A DNA stretch of 64,000 nt from JAJPJE01 sp963724985. Lineage in GTDB: Bacteria; Acidobacteriota; Terriglobia; Terriglobales; Acidobacteriaceae. Of this stretch, positions 44,509 to 52,471 are shown piece by piece. Position numbers and translations under genes: made by a program. The stretch lies in assembly GCA_963724985.1 (NCBI GenBank), contig CAVRWV010000025.1, positions 186,001 to 250,000 on the forward strand. Direction: 5' to 3'. The notes below the pieces were generated by a model. It had not been told where the DNA came from. It searched no databases and was given only the letters and a program-made list of their open reading frames with translations. The stretch's first letter is position 1. The number at the start of each line of letters is the position of its first letter.

Positions 44509-45290
44509 CAGTGCACGTGCATGAGCGTCATCAAGAGCTTGGTGTAGAAGAAGTCGACCATGAGGATCATGACCGAAGAAGAAACCATGGCTTGAGTAGT
44601 GGCGCGGCCCACGCCCTGCGTGCCGCCCTTGGCTGTGAGGCCGTAATAGCAGCCGACGGTGGCGATGATGAAACCGAATAGCAGGGGCTTGGTGAGGCCC
44701 ATGAAAACGTCGGCAAACTGCAAGGATTGCCAGGCCGTCGTCCAATACTGATTGCTATCGAGAGCGAGCGCGAAGCGCGAGACCAACCAGCCGCCGCCCA
44801 GACCAACCAGGTCCGCAATGATGGTTAGGAAGAACAGCATAATCGTCGTCGCGATCACACGCGGGGTGACGAGCTTCTTCAGTGGATCGGTCCCGAGCGC
44901 GCGCATGGCGTCGATCTGCTCGGTGACTTTCATCGTGCCGAGTTCGCTGGCGATGCCTGAGGCGTTGCGTCCGGCGACCATGAGGCCGGAGATAACAGCG
45001 CCAAGTTCGCGCACCATGCTGAGCGAGACGAGTTGGCCGGTGAGGGAGAGCGATCCGAAACGCTGGAGCGTGTTGGAACTTTGCAGGGCAAGCACAGCGC
45101 CTATCGACATTCCAGCGAGGACGACAACGGGCAGCGAGCCCACGCCAATGGAATCTGCCTGCAGCAGTGTGTCAGCGAGATAACGAGGCTTGCGGAAGAT
45201 ATTCGCGACGGCTTGGGACGCGAGGATGGTGTAGTCCTGTACGGAGAGGACGGTTTCCATCGCGATTTCGGACGGTGTGCGTATTTCCAT
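44508..45290 (-). CDS. mlaE: MlaE-like permease of an MCE-type ABC transporter
   Basis: The protein has 260 residues. Family motifs are SIGVGSLPVVVLAGMSIGAVLALQSS, RELGAVISGLMVAGRNASGIASELG and GTMKVTEQIDAMRALGTDP (the EQIDAL-type coupling helix). There are five or six hydrophobic helices, and GYYGLTAKGGTQGVG occurs as CYYGLTAKGGTQGVG. It is encoded immediately upstream of, and overlapping, mlaF. Confidence 0.93.
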   Translation of the reverse strand: MEIRTPSEIAMETVLSVQDYTILASQAVANIFRKPRYLADTLLQADSIGVGSLPVVVLAGMSIGAVLALQSSNTLQRFGSLSLTGQLVSLSMVRELGAVISGLMVAGRNASGIASELGTMKVTEQIDAMRALGTDPLKKLVTPRVIATTIMLFFLTIIADLVGLGGGWLVSRFALALDSNQYWTTAWQSLQFADVFMGLTKPLLFGFIIATVGCYYGLTAKGGTQGVGRATTQAMVSSSVMILMVDFFYTKLLMTLMHVH

Positions 45291-45394
45291 AGCGCCGGGC
45301 GAAACAGTTCCGCTTCACGCAACTATATCAGAAGGCGGCAGTTAGCTTAATGCGCCAGATTGACGGGCGGCACGATCTGCCAGCATATGGAAAG

Positions 45395-45637
45395 GCACTG
45401 AAGGCTGGGTAACCGGCCGAGCATTTACGCAATCTTCACACGGCATTTTGAAATGTTCCGCTAGTCTTTGAGGAACCATTTGTGGTCGCAACTGGCCACA
45501 AATCAGTTCGTGTGCAGCAGCGCTAAAGCAGAGTTTCTGGAGTGAGACTCCAGGCGTTATTTCCAGGCCTCTCACGAACAGCTCGCTGATCTATGCAGCA
45601 ATGGCAGGGCGACTAAGTCACCCTGCCATCTTTTTTG
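45395..45637 (+). ncRNA. Candidate small RNA with stacked hairpins and its own terminator
   Basis: The plus strand of this gap carries three perfect hairpins in a row: ATTTGTGG/CCACAAAT (45478-45505), CTGGAGT-GAG-ACTCCAG (45537-45553) and the terminator at 45601. A possible promoter lies just upstream (TTGACG at 45360-45365, 18-bp spacer, CATATG at 45384-45389), giving an RNA of about 240 nt. No plus-strand protein gene precedes it, since the neighbours mlaE and the ntrC-type gene are both on the minus strand, so the terminator is otherwise unexplained. It does not look like tmRNA, RNase P or SRP RNA. The exact 5' end is a guess. Confidence 0.5.
45601..45636 (+). terminator. Strong orphan plus-strand terminator
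   Basis: ATGGCAGGG (45601-45609) pairs with CCCTGCCAT (45621-45629), with an inner GAC/GTC pair, followed by C and six Ts. On the opposite strand no T-tract follows, so it acts on plus-strand transcripts. Confidence 0.85.
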
Positions 45638-45646
45638 TTCGGCCAG

Positions 45647-47074
45647 TTAATCTTTGTTGCGCTTGCGAATTTCGATGTTAAGGCGCTTGATCTTCTGATT
45701 GAGCGTGGAGAGCGGGATGTGAAAGCGCTCGGCTGCATCCGTCTGATTCGAGTTGCACTTCTCGAGCATATCGACGATCAAGCGGCGCTCGCATTCTTCG
45801 ACGAGTTCGAAGAGGGAAGCGTCGGGCCGATGCTCCAGCATCTGGAGGCCGTTGCCGCGACCGACAATCTGGTCCGGCAATAGTTCCACAGTGATGACCG
45901 GGCCGGAGCTGAGAACCACGGCGCGTTCCATTACATTCTCGAGTTCGCGCACGTTCCCTTGCCAGTTGTAGTCGAGCAGGTAGCGCAGGGCTTCTGGCGA
46001 AATCTCGTGAGCGTCGCGTTCGTTTTCCTCGGCGAATTTGCGCAGGAAGTAGGTGACGAGCAGAGGAATATCTTCGCGACGATGGCGGAGCGGCGGAAGA
46101 TCGATAGTGATGACATTCAAGCGATAGAAGAGATCTTCGCGGAACTTTCCTTCTTTCACCATCTGGCGGAGATCGACATTGGTGGCCGCGATGATGCGGA
46201 CATCGACGTGAAGTTCCTGGACGCCGCCGAGATGCATGAACTTGCGATCCTGGAGGACGCGAAGAATCTTGGCCTGCGTCTCCATGGTCATAGTGCCGAT
46301 TTCGTCGAGGAAGAGCGTGCCTTTGTCGGCGATTTCGAACAGGCCTTTTTTTGAAGCTATGGCGCTGGTAAACGCGCCTTTCACGTGACCGAAGAGCGTG
46401 GATTCCAGCAAGTCGGCCGGCATCGATCCGGTGTTGACGGGAACGAAGGTCGCATCCTTGCGCGAGGAATTCATGTGCAGAGCTTTGGCGATGAGCTCTT
46501 TTCCGGTTCCGCTTTCACCCTGCAGCAAGATGGTGGAGCGGCTGGGAGCGACCTGCGCGACCAGGTCGAAGATACGCAGCATGGCTTCGCTCTTGCCGAT
46601 GATATTTTCGAAGTTGTAACGCTGCTTGAGAGCGCGCTTGAGCTGGATGTTTTCTTCTTCAGCGCGGCGGCGGCCAACAGCGGCCTGAATGTCGGCGAGC
46701 AGTTTTTCGTTATCCCACGGCTTCTGGATGAAATTGGTGGCGCCAGCCTGAATAGCAAGAACGGCATTTTCCACCGTGCCGTAGGCGGTGATCATGATGA
46801 CGGAAAGGTCGCGATCGCGTTCGCGGATGTCGCGCAGGATCTCAAGCCCATTCTTGTCAGGCAGGGCGAAATCAAGCAGCACGAGGTCGAACGGGCGTTC
46901 CGCGATGCGGTTCAAGCCTTCTTCCCCTGTAGCCGCGCACTCCACCGAGTAGTTCTCCATTTCGAGCAAAGTCTGGAGAGACTCGCGGATGGCCGCCTCA
47001 TCGTCAACGATGAGGATCGAGCCTGACACGGATTCCGCCTGGGTGCGGCGGGGAAAAACAGCAGCTTCAGACAT
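45647..47074 (-). CDS. NtrC-family sigma-54-dependent response regulator
   Basis: The protein has 475 residues. The receiver domain at 18-130 has phospho-acceptor D68 (LVLLD). The AAA+ domain spans about 158-385 with Walker A GESGTGKE at 186-193, Walker B GTLFLDEIG and R-fingers in REDLFYRLNVITIDLPPLR. The sigma-54 contact loop reads GAFTSA (233-238) instead of the usual GAFTGA. A Fis-type helix-turn-helix ends the protein (LIVDMLEKCNSNQTDAAERF, LSTLNQKIKRLNIEI). It overlaps the sensor kinase gene by 8 bp, so the two form a cognate pair that should activate sigma-54 promoters. Confidence 0.95.
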   Translation of the reverse strand: MSEAAVFPRRTQAESVSGSILIVDDEAAIRESLQTLLEMENYSVECAATGEEGLNRIAERPFDLVLLDFALPDKNGLEILRDIRERDRDLSVIMITAYGTVENAVLAIQAGATNFIQKPWDNEKLLADIQAAVGRRRAEEENIQLKRALKQRYNFENIIGKSEAMLRIFDLVAQVAPSRSTILLQGESGTGKELIAKALHMNSSRKDATFVPVNTGSMPADLLESTLFGHVKGAFTSAIASKKGLFEIADKGTLFLDEIGTMTMETQAKILRVLQDRKFMHLGGVQELHVDVRIIAATNVDLRQMVKEGKFREDLFYRLNVITIDLPPLRHRREDIPLLVTYFLRKFAEENERDAHEISPEALRYLLDYNWQGNVRELENVMERAVVLSSGPVITVELLPDQIVGRGNGLQMLEHRPDASLFELVEECERRLIVDMLEKCNSNQTDAAERFHIPLSTLNQKIKRLNIEIRKRNKD

Positions 47075-49976
47075 TCACAGCCTTTCTAGCGAGTGGGAAT
47101 TCAACAACAAAAGTGGTGCCTTCACCGACCCGGCTATCCACTTCGATCTTTCCAGCATGCTCCTGAATGATTCCATAAGTGACGGACAGCCCCAGGCCGG
47201 TGCCGCGTCTTCCAATGTTGCCGTTTTTTGTCGTGAAAAACGGGTCGTATATCCGTTGGATGTGTTCCTGGGCTATGCCGGTGCCCGTGTCGGAAACCAT
47301 GACCTTTACCCCGTCGCCATTGGCTGTGCTGACCGTAAGGGTACCGCCTTGAGGCATAGCATCTTTCGCGTTGAGAAATAAGTTCAGGAAGACCTGCTGC
47401 AGCTTACCCGCATTGCCATTGATGGAGGGCAGGCTGGTACAGAGACTCTCTTCCATACGGATGTGCGCGGTCTTCATTTGATGCTCAAGAAGCGCCAGAG
47501 TCTCGTGGATGATCTTGTTGAGGTCAACGTCCTTGAACTCGGTTCCGCTGGTGCGCGAGAAATTCAGCAGGCTGTTGACGATCTCCGAAGCACGGAAGGT
47601 CTGGTGCGTGATCTTCTCCAGCAGGGCCGAGCGTTTTTCATCACCTTGAAGTTGCTTGGCGAGCATCTGCGTGTACGAAGAGATAACCGCCAGCGGCGTA
47701 TTGACTTCATGAGCGACGCCGGCCGCGAGCAATCCGATAGATGACATTTTTTCCGCTTGCGAGAGTTGGGTTTCCAACTCGATGCGCTCGGTGATGTCGT
47801 CGACGATGATGAGGCGTCCGATGACGTGGAATTGTTTGGTAACCAGGGGCGCAATCGCGATGTTGGTGACGCGCGCGTCGCCGGTGATGGTAGTGAACTT
47901 GAACTTGTACAGGTTGTGAATACCCGGCGACTGGCGAACGCGATAGAACTCCTGCGCAAACTGCTGCGGGAAGACTTCGGTGATCGGGCGGCCGAGGGCC
48001 TGCATGCGCGGCAAGGCGAACATCACTTCCATCTGCGAGTTCCAGAACTCGATGCGATCGTCGAGATCGACCGCAAGCACGCCGACGCTGATGGACTCGA
48101 CGATGTTCTCGTTGAACTCTTTCAGGCGCTCGTACTCCAGAACTTTTTGTTCGAGCGAGGCGTAGAGACGCGCGTTCTGGATGGCAATGCCAATGTAGCC
48201 GGCGACGGTCTCGAGCAGTTCGACGTCTTCGCTGGAGAGGAAGTCGCCTTCGGCAGTCTTGCCGAGGCCCAGCACGGCGATGTTATGGCCCTGCACGGTG
48301 CAGGGAATGAAATAGTTCAGGTCGAGACGAGCAATGGTTTGCTGAGCTTCGGGAGTTTCGCGAACAACCTGGTGCGTGTTATCGAAGAACAGGTGACCGG
48401 CGGCATCTTCGGGGCGCTTCAGCGCGAGGAACGTCAAGTCGAGATTGCGGGTATCGGCGATCCCGAACGACTTTGCCATGATGAACTCGCCGAATTCCGG
48501 TGAGGTCGTAAAGATGGCCAGGCGATCGACGAGCAATGTACGCGAGAGACGGTCGACCACGGAGCCGAGCATCTTATCGAGATCAACCTGTGAACTGAGT
48601 TCGCGGCCGAATTCGATCAGCGTCTTACGGTAGTCGTAGCGCTTCTTGTAGAAGAACATGTCCAGGCGATCCTGAATCCAGTTCTTCATGGGATCGAACA
48701 GCAACGCAGTGACCATGATGGCCACGATCAGTCCTGAGGGACCAGCGCTGGGCAGACGCGCGTGGACAATTTCGGCGGCGAGTCCGACTGCGGCGAAGTA
48801 AACGCCGGCGATGGTGGCGGCTGCCAAGGTGTACGCCATGCCGCGCTTGAAGATCAGGTCTACGTCCATCAGGCGGTAGCGGAAGATGGCGTATCCGAAG
48901 GTCAGCGGCAGGAACACCAGCGCGAGGACCGAGATCTTGGTGAGTAGTCCGGCGGGCTGACCGTCCGAGTAAGGGATCACGTAGAACAGAATGTAGGGGA
49001 CGATCGCGAGCGTAGTGCCGCGCGTGACCCACTTCATCTGCTGACGCAGAATGGGCGATGAGGCGCGCCGGTAGCTGTGCCACAGAACCCCTACGGCAAG
49101 CAGGAAGAGCACGGAGATGTAAACCATCTGCGTGCTGTCGAGCCAGTAGACCAGCAGTTCACTGGGCTGCAGCTTCTGCTTGGCGAAGATACGGAGTGCC
49201 AGCAAGAGCGCGCCCGGCACATAGGTCAGCGGAATAAGCCACTTGTGATCGCGAACAATTCGCTTCGGCTCGGGGAAGGTGAGCACGAAGTGCAGGAACA
49301 GGGCCGGTTGGAGCAGTTCGGCAACGATGTTGGCCCAGTAGATCGTCCAGTCAAAGTCGTTCAGCTTTCCCGTGTAATGGAACGAGAAATAGATAAACGA
49401 GCTGAGGCAAAAAAGATAAAAGTGCGTGGCTTTGGGGGCCGTCCAGCGCCTGAGAAGAACGTAGAGACCGATGCCGAGATAAATGAGGGCAATGAGCCGG
49501 AGACCAGCGTTGAGCGATCGGTCGTAAGGGACGAGGATGATCGGGACTTGAACCGGAATGCCGTCGCGGGTGAGGCTGTACTTTGCTTTTGAATAGGTGC
49601 CGACGCGAAACAGCTGTTTGGTGAGAGCGCCTACATCCTGCACGTCGTGATCGTCGACGGCGGTGAGCAGGTCGCCCGTTTTGACTCCGGCGCGGGCACC
49701 TGGGCCGTCAGCGTCGATGCGCTTCGCTTGAACGTGACCGGCTTTTTCGACCCACCAGACGCCATCGTAGGGCGTCTCAAACTGCCGTTCTTTTTGGAAA
49801 TTGATCCAGGCAAACACAGAAGCGGTGATCGTCAGCAGCGCAAGTGCGATGGCAACGAAACGAACTTGTGCATCCTTGGTCATGAGCGGGCTGGGCGGAG
49901 CGGAAGGCTGGCCTCGAGGCGCAAGTCCCCTCCCCATTGCTTCTTCTTGCACGCCATTTGCCAGTTGTGAACCCAT
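47067..49976 (-). CDS. Sensor histidine kinase with PDZ, multi-pass membrane, GAF and PAS domains
   Basis: The protein has 969 residues. A first membrane helix (FVAIALALLTITASVFAWI) precedes an extracytoplasmic PDZ domain at about 70-155 (RIDADGPGARAGVKTGDLLTAVDDHDV). A bundle of about seven helices covers 160-400. A GAF domain at about 450-615 and a PAS domain at about 640-745 (VGVLAVDLDDRIEFWNSQMEV) follow. HisKA has H756 in GVAHEVNTPLAVISS, and the ATPase domain has NLFLNAKDAMPQGG, SDTGTGIA and RRGTGLGLSVTYGII. The start at 49976 is uncertain; M14 or M32 are alternatives. It is the partner of the NtrC-type regulator. The PDZ domain hints at sensing of protein C-termini in the periplasm. 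Confidence 0.92.
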   Translation of the reverse strand: MGSQLANGVQEEAMGRGLAPRGQPSAPPSPLMTKDAQVRFVAIALALLTITASVFAWINFQKERQFETPYDGVWWVEKAGHVQAKRIDADGPGARAGVKTGDLLTAVDDHDVQDVGALTKQLFRVGTYSKAKYSLTRDGIPVQVPIILVPYDRSLNAGLRLIALIYLGIGLYVLLRRWTAPKATHFYLFCLSSFIYFSFHYTGKLNDFDWTIYWANIVAELLQPALFLHFVLTFPEPKRIVRDHKWLIPLTYVPGALLLALRIFAKQKLQPSELLVYWLDSTQMVYISVLFLLAVGVLWHSYRRASSPILRQQMKWVTRGTTLAIVPYILFYVIPYSDGQPAGLLTKISVLALVFLPLTFGYAIFRYRLMDVDLIFKRGMAYTLAAATIAGVYFAAVGLAAEIVHARLPSAGPSGLIVAIMVTALLFDPMKNWIQDRLDMFFYKKRYDYRKTLIEFGRELSSQVDLDKMLGSVVDRLSRTLLVDRLAIFTTSPEFGEFIMAKSFGIADTRNLDLTFLALKRPEDAAGHLFFDNTHQVVRETPEAQQTIARLDLNYFIPCTVQGHNIAVLGLGKTAEGDFLSSEDVELLETVAGYIGIAIQNARLYASLEQKVLEYERLKEFNENIVESISVGVLAVDLDDRIEFWNSQMEVMFALPRMQALGRPITEVFPQQFAQEFYRVRQSPGIHNLYKFKFTTITGDARVTNIAIAPLVTKQFHVIGRLIIVDDITERIELETQLSQAEKMSSIGLLAAGVAHEVNTPLAVISSYTQMLAKQLQGDEKRSALLEKITHQTFRASEIVNSLLNFSRTSGTEFKDVDLNKIIHETLALLEHQMKTAHIRMEESLCTSLPSINGNAGKLQQVFLNLFLNAKDAMPQGGTLTVSTANGDGVKVMVSDTGTGIAQEHIQRIYDPFFTTKNGNIGRRGTGLGLSVTYGIIQEHAGKIEVDSRVGEGTTFVVEFPLARKAVNV

Positions 49977-50186
49977 CGCTTAGAAGGTAAATACCCAGCT
50001 GACTGCAACTTAGACAATCTTAGCAGCTTCAAGGGTGACAATATCCCATTTTTGGAATTGATATTCAACTTTCAGGAACACTGATTCCGAGGCGTGTAGC
50101 GCGCCAATTCTTGGCGCTTTACGGGTACAAGAATAGGGATCGGGTAGAATCTAAAATCCTGAATATGTCATTACGAGGTCACGGGC

Positions 50187-50420
50187 TTGGCTGATTTGAA
50201 TGTGGACGAACTGAAACGCCGTTTGAACGAAGGTGATTATCTGGAAATCACCACAAGCGGGGGTGCTTACGAGGTTTGGGCGGAACCTTATGCGAATCCG
50301 CCGGCAATCTTCTTTGAGGGCGAGAAATTCGGGATTTCGGAGCTCGATCGGATCGCACAACAGATCGTCGAAGAGATGCACCGCGGCGAATTCCGGTGCC
50401 GATGGATCGAGGACGACTAA
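50187..50420 (+). CDS. Small hypothetical protein of 77 aa
   Basis: The start is TTG 50187 with GAGGT about 10 nt upstream; GTG 50202 is an alternative. It is acidic and soluble: LNVDELKRRLNEGDYLEITTSGGAYEVWAEPYANPP, then ELDRIAQQIVEEMHRGEFRCRWIEDD. It has no signal or membrane span. I do not recognise a family. The 210-bp gap before it contains a possible promoter region (GGGTAGAATCTAAAATCC) near 50143. Confidence 0.6.
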   Translation: MADLNVDELKRRLNEGDYLEITTSGGAYEVWAEPYANPPAIFFEGEKFGISELDRIAQQIVEEMHRGEFRCRWIEDD

Positions 50421-50553
50421 AGTTTCGCGGAGATAAAAAGAGGGGAGTCGACGGACTCCCCACACAGAAGCGACAGAGGCGATATCAGGTGGTTAGAATC
50501 GCTCTGCTTGTGGTCGGTTGCTTGAGGAAGCAGACGAAAAGGACAATGGTCGC

Positions 50554-50943
50554 ATGCGACGATCGCTTGGCATCGTTTCGGCGTTAGGATTTGCTGTGGT
50601 GCTCTGGGCAATTCCTGCAGAGGCCTGTTGGCAGACCGTCCGGCCAAACGCTATTGTGCACGGAGATTACGTGCAGGGACATGCTTTTCGCAGTGGCAAG
50701 GCGCTAGTTCATTCGCATGTCCTATTGAGAAAGCTATCTCAGGAACTGGTGGCACAGGCCGTTTCTGATGGAGACGGACGGTTCGTCCTCAGCCAGGTTC
50801 CGCCGGGGACGTACCGACTAGTTGTGCATGGATGGGGAGAAGCTGAAGTCGAGGTTCAACCCGCTAGCGTAAAGATGGGGAACCAGATTCTACGGCTAAT
50901 TAGCGTTGATGACGGGTGTCTGTTCGTGGAATCCGAGCCGTGA
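50554..50943 (+). CDS. Exported single-domain carboxypeptidase-regulatory-like (Ig-fold) protein
   Basis: ATG 50554 gives a clean signal peptide (RRSLGIVSALGFAVVLWAIPAEA) with AAGGA upstream; the frame is open further upstream. The mature part is one beta-sandwich: ALVHSHVLLRKLSQELVAQAVSDGDGRFVLSQVPPGTYRLVVHGWGEAEVEV, the CarboxypepD_reg pattern. It is a secreted protein of about 105 mature residues and unknown role. Confidence 0.7.
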   Translation: MRRSLGIVSALGFAVVLWAIPAEACWQTVRPNAIVHGDYVQGHAFRSGKALVHSHVLLRKLSQELVAQAVSDGDGRFVLSQVPPGTYRLVVHGWGEAEVEVQPASVKMGNQILRLISVDDGCLFVESEP

Positions 50944-50999
50944 CGAAGTAAGCTCCAATTCGCTATCTGCCACAGGCGAGTAGTACGTTATCTTTCTAT

Positions 51000-51995
51000 A
51001 TGGACCCCATTGCTCTCACTCGCGCCCTGGTAGACATCGAGTCGATCACCGGCAATGAAGCGCCGGTTGGCGAATTTCTGGAAGGCGCACTGACCACCTT
51101 GGGATACGACGTCCGGCGCATGCCTGTGGAACGGCATCGCTTCAACGTGATCGCAGTCCCGCCGAATCTACCTGCTCCAGAAATTTTCTTCTCGACGCAC
51201 ATGGACACAGTTCCGCCGTTCATTCCGAGTTCGGAAGACGAGCGGAATATTTATGGGCGCGGATCATGCGATGCCAAAGGAATTATTGCGGCGCAAGTCG
51301 CAGCGACGGAGAAACTGCGAGGCGAGGGGGTTGCCGCCGGGCTCCTATTTCTGGTGGGAGAAGAGCGCGACAGCGCTGGCGCGCAAATCGCGAACACGCA
51401 GCCGCTGGGAGCGAAATTCCTGGTCAATGGCGAGCCCACGGAGAATCACATCGCGATTGCATCCAAAGGCGCGTTGCGCGTGGAGGTGACCGCGCACGGC
51501 AAGATGGCGCACTCGGCGTATCCGGAGCTAGGCGATTCGGCGATTAACAAGTTGGTGGAAGCACTCCATCGGCTGCTGCGGATGCGGATGCCGGACAATC
51601 CGGAGGTTGGACCGACGACGATGAATATCGGAATCATTGAAGGCGGGCGTGCTCCCAACGTGATTGCCGATACAGCGCGCGCACAACTGCTTTACCGGTT
51701 GGTCGGACCGGCAGAAGAGCTACGCAACGATATTGTGAAGACAGTAGGCGACCTGGCGCATGTCGAATTCACGCTGGAAATTCCATTCATCAAGCTGCGA
51801 ACCGTCGATGGCATTCCGACGATGATCGCCAAGTTCACCACCGATGTCCCGGCACTCAGTCGCTGGGGTGAACCGGTGCTGATTGGTCCGGGATCGATTC
51901 ACGTCGCGCATACGGAACGCGAGCATATTTCCAAGGCGCAGCTGCTGGAGTCGGTGGATATTTACTGCAAGATCGCGCGGCAGCTCACCGCGTAG
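51000..51995 (+). CDS. M20-family metallopeptidase (ArgE/DapE/CPG2-like)
   Basis: The protein has 331 residues. Zinc-site motifs are STHMDTVPPF (His and the DTVP box), YGRGSCDAKGIIAA (bridging Asp), LFLVGEERDSAGAQ (Glu pair) and NGEPTENHIAIASKG. The lid domain follows (VTAHGKMAHSAYPELGDSAI). HVAHTEREHISKAQL near the end supplies the last His. It resembles acetylornithine deacetylase and succinyl-diaminopimelate desuccinylase but is shorter; the substrate cannot be fixed from sequence alone, and no arginine or lysine pathway genes adjoin it. Confidence 0.85.
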   Translation: MDPIALTRALVDIESITGNEAPVGEFLEGALTTLGYDVRRMPVERHRFNVIAVPPNLPAPEIFFSTHMDTVPPFIPSSEDERNIYGRGSCDAKGIIAAQVAATEKLRGEGVAAGLLFLVGEERDSAGAQIANTQPLGAKFLVNGEPTENHIAIASKGALRVEVTAHGKMAHSAYPELGDSAINKLVEALHRLLRMRMPDNPEVGPTTMNIGIIEGGRAPNVIADTARAQLLYRLVGPAEELRNDIVKTVGDLAHVEFTLEIPFIKLRTVDGIPTMIAKFTTDVPALSRWGEPVLIGPGSIHVAHTEREHISKAQLLESVDIYCKIARQLTA

Positions 51996-52019
51996 TTTCC
52001 AATCAATCGCAACGAGACG

Positions 52020-52379
52020 TCAGGCACTGTAATTCGCGACCACGCGGACCACTTTTCCGTCTTCACCCAACTCCATGAACTCAGCTGTTTTCGTGCCTCG
52101 CTGATTGAGGTAGACGAGTACCAAGCTGGATAGCCCGAACATGACATCGAGCAACTCGAACTGAAGGTTGGGAAAGGCATCGAGGCCCTTCTTGAAGTAG
52201 TTACGCAGCGCGGCGTGCCCCGTAACCTTTCCAGCGGGATCGGCTAGAATCTTGGCCGCAACCGGAGAAATCAAAACAGCGTCGTCTGCATAATGCGACA
52301 CAATCGCTTCGAGATCATGCGAGTTCCATGCTGCAATCCAATCACGAGCAAATTCCTTGGCTTCAGGTTCGGTCAACAT
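52020..52379 (-). CDS. SnoaL/NTF2-like fold protein
   Basis: The protein has 119 residues from ATG 52379. The NTF2-like cone is indicated by FARDWIAAWNSHDLEAIVSHYADDAVLISP, GHAALRNYFKKGLDAFPNLQFELLDV and TAEFMELGEDGKVVRVVANYSA. Such proteins are ketosteroid-isomerase-like enzymes or binding proteins. The extension to 52514 is the antisense of the next gene. It diverges from the DUF255 gene with under 100 bp between the starts. Confidence 0.8.
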   Translation of the reverse strand: MLTEPEAKEFARDWIAAWNSHDLEAIVSHYADDAVLISPVAAKILADPAGKVTGHAALRNYFKKGLDAFPNLQFELLDVMFGLSSLVLVYLNQRGTKTAEFMELGEDGKVVRVVANYSA

Positions 52380-52471
52380 GGAAGGAATATACCTGCGGAA
52401 TAAACGTCCCTCCAACGCAAAATCCCGATACATGCAACCGCGAATGCGGTTCGCCAAGTTAGACTGTCTGG

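Noticed and set aside
45342..45575. 77-aa minus-strand ORF between mlaE and the ntrC-type gene
   Set aside because: It starts with GTG, has no clear ribosome site or family-like sequence, and lies over the hairpins of the candidate plus-strand RNA.
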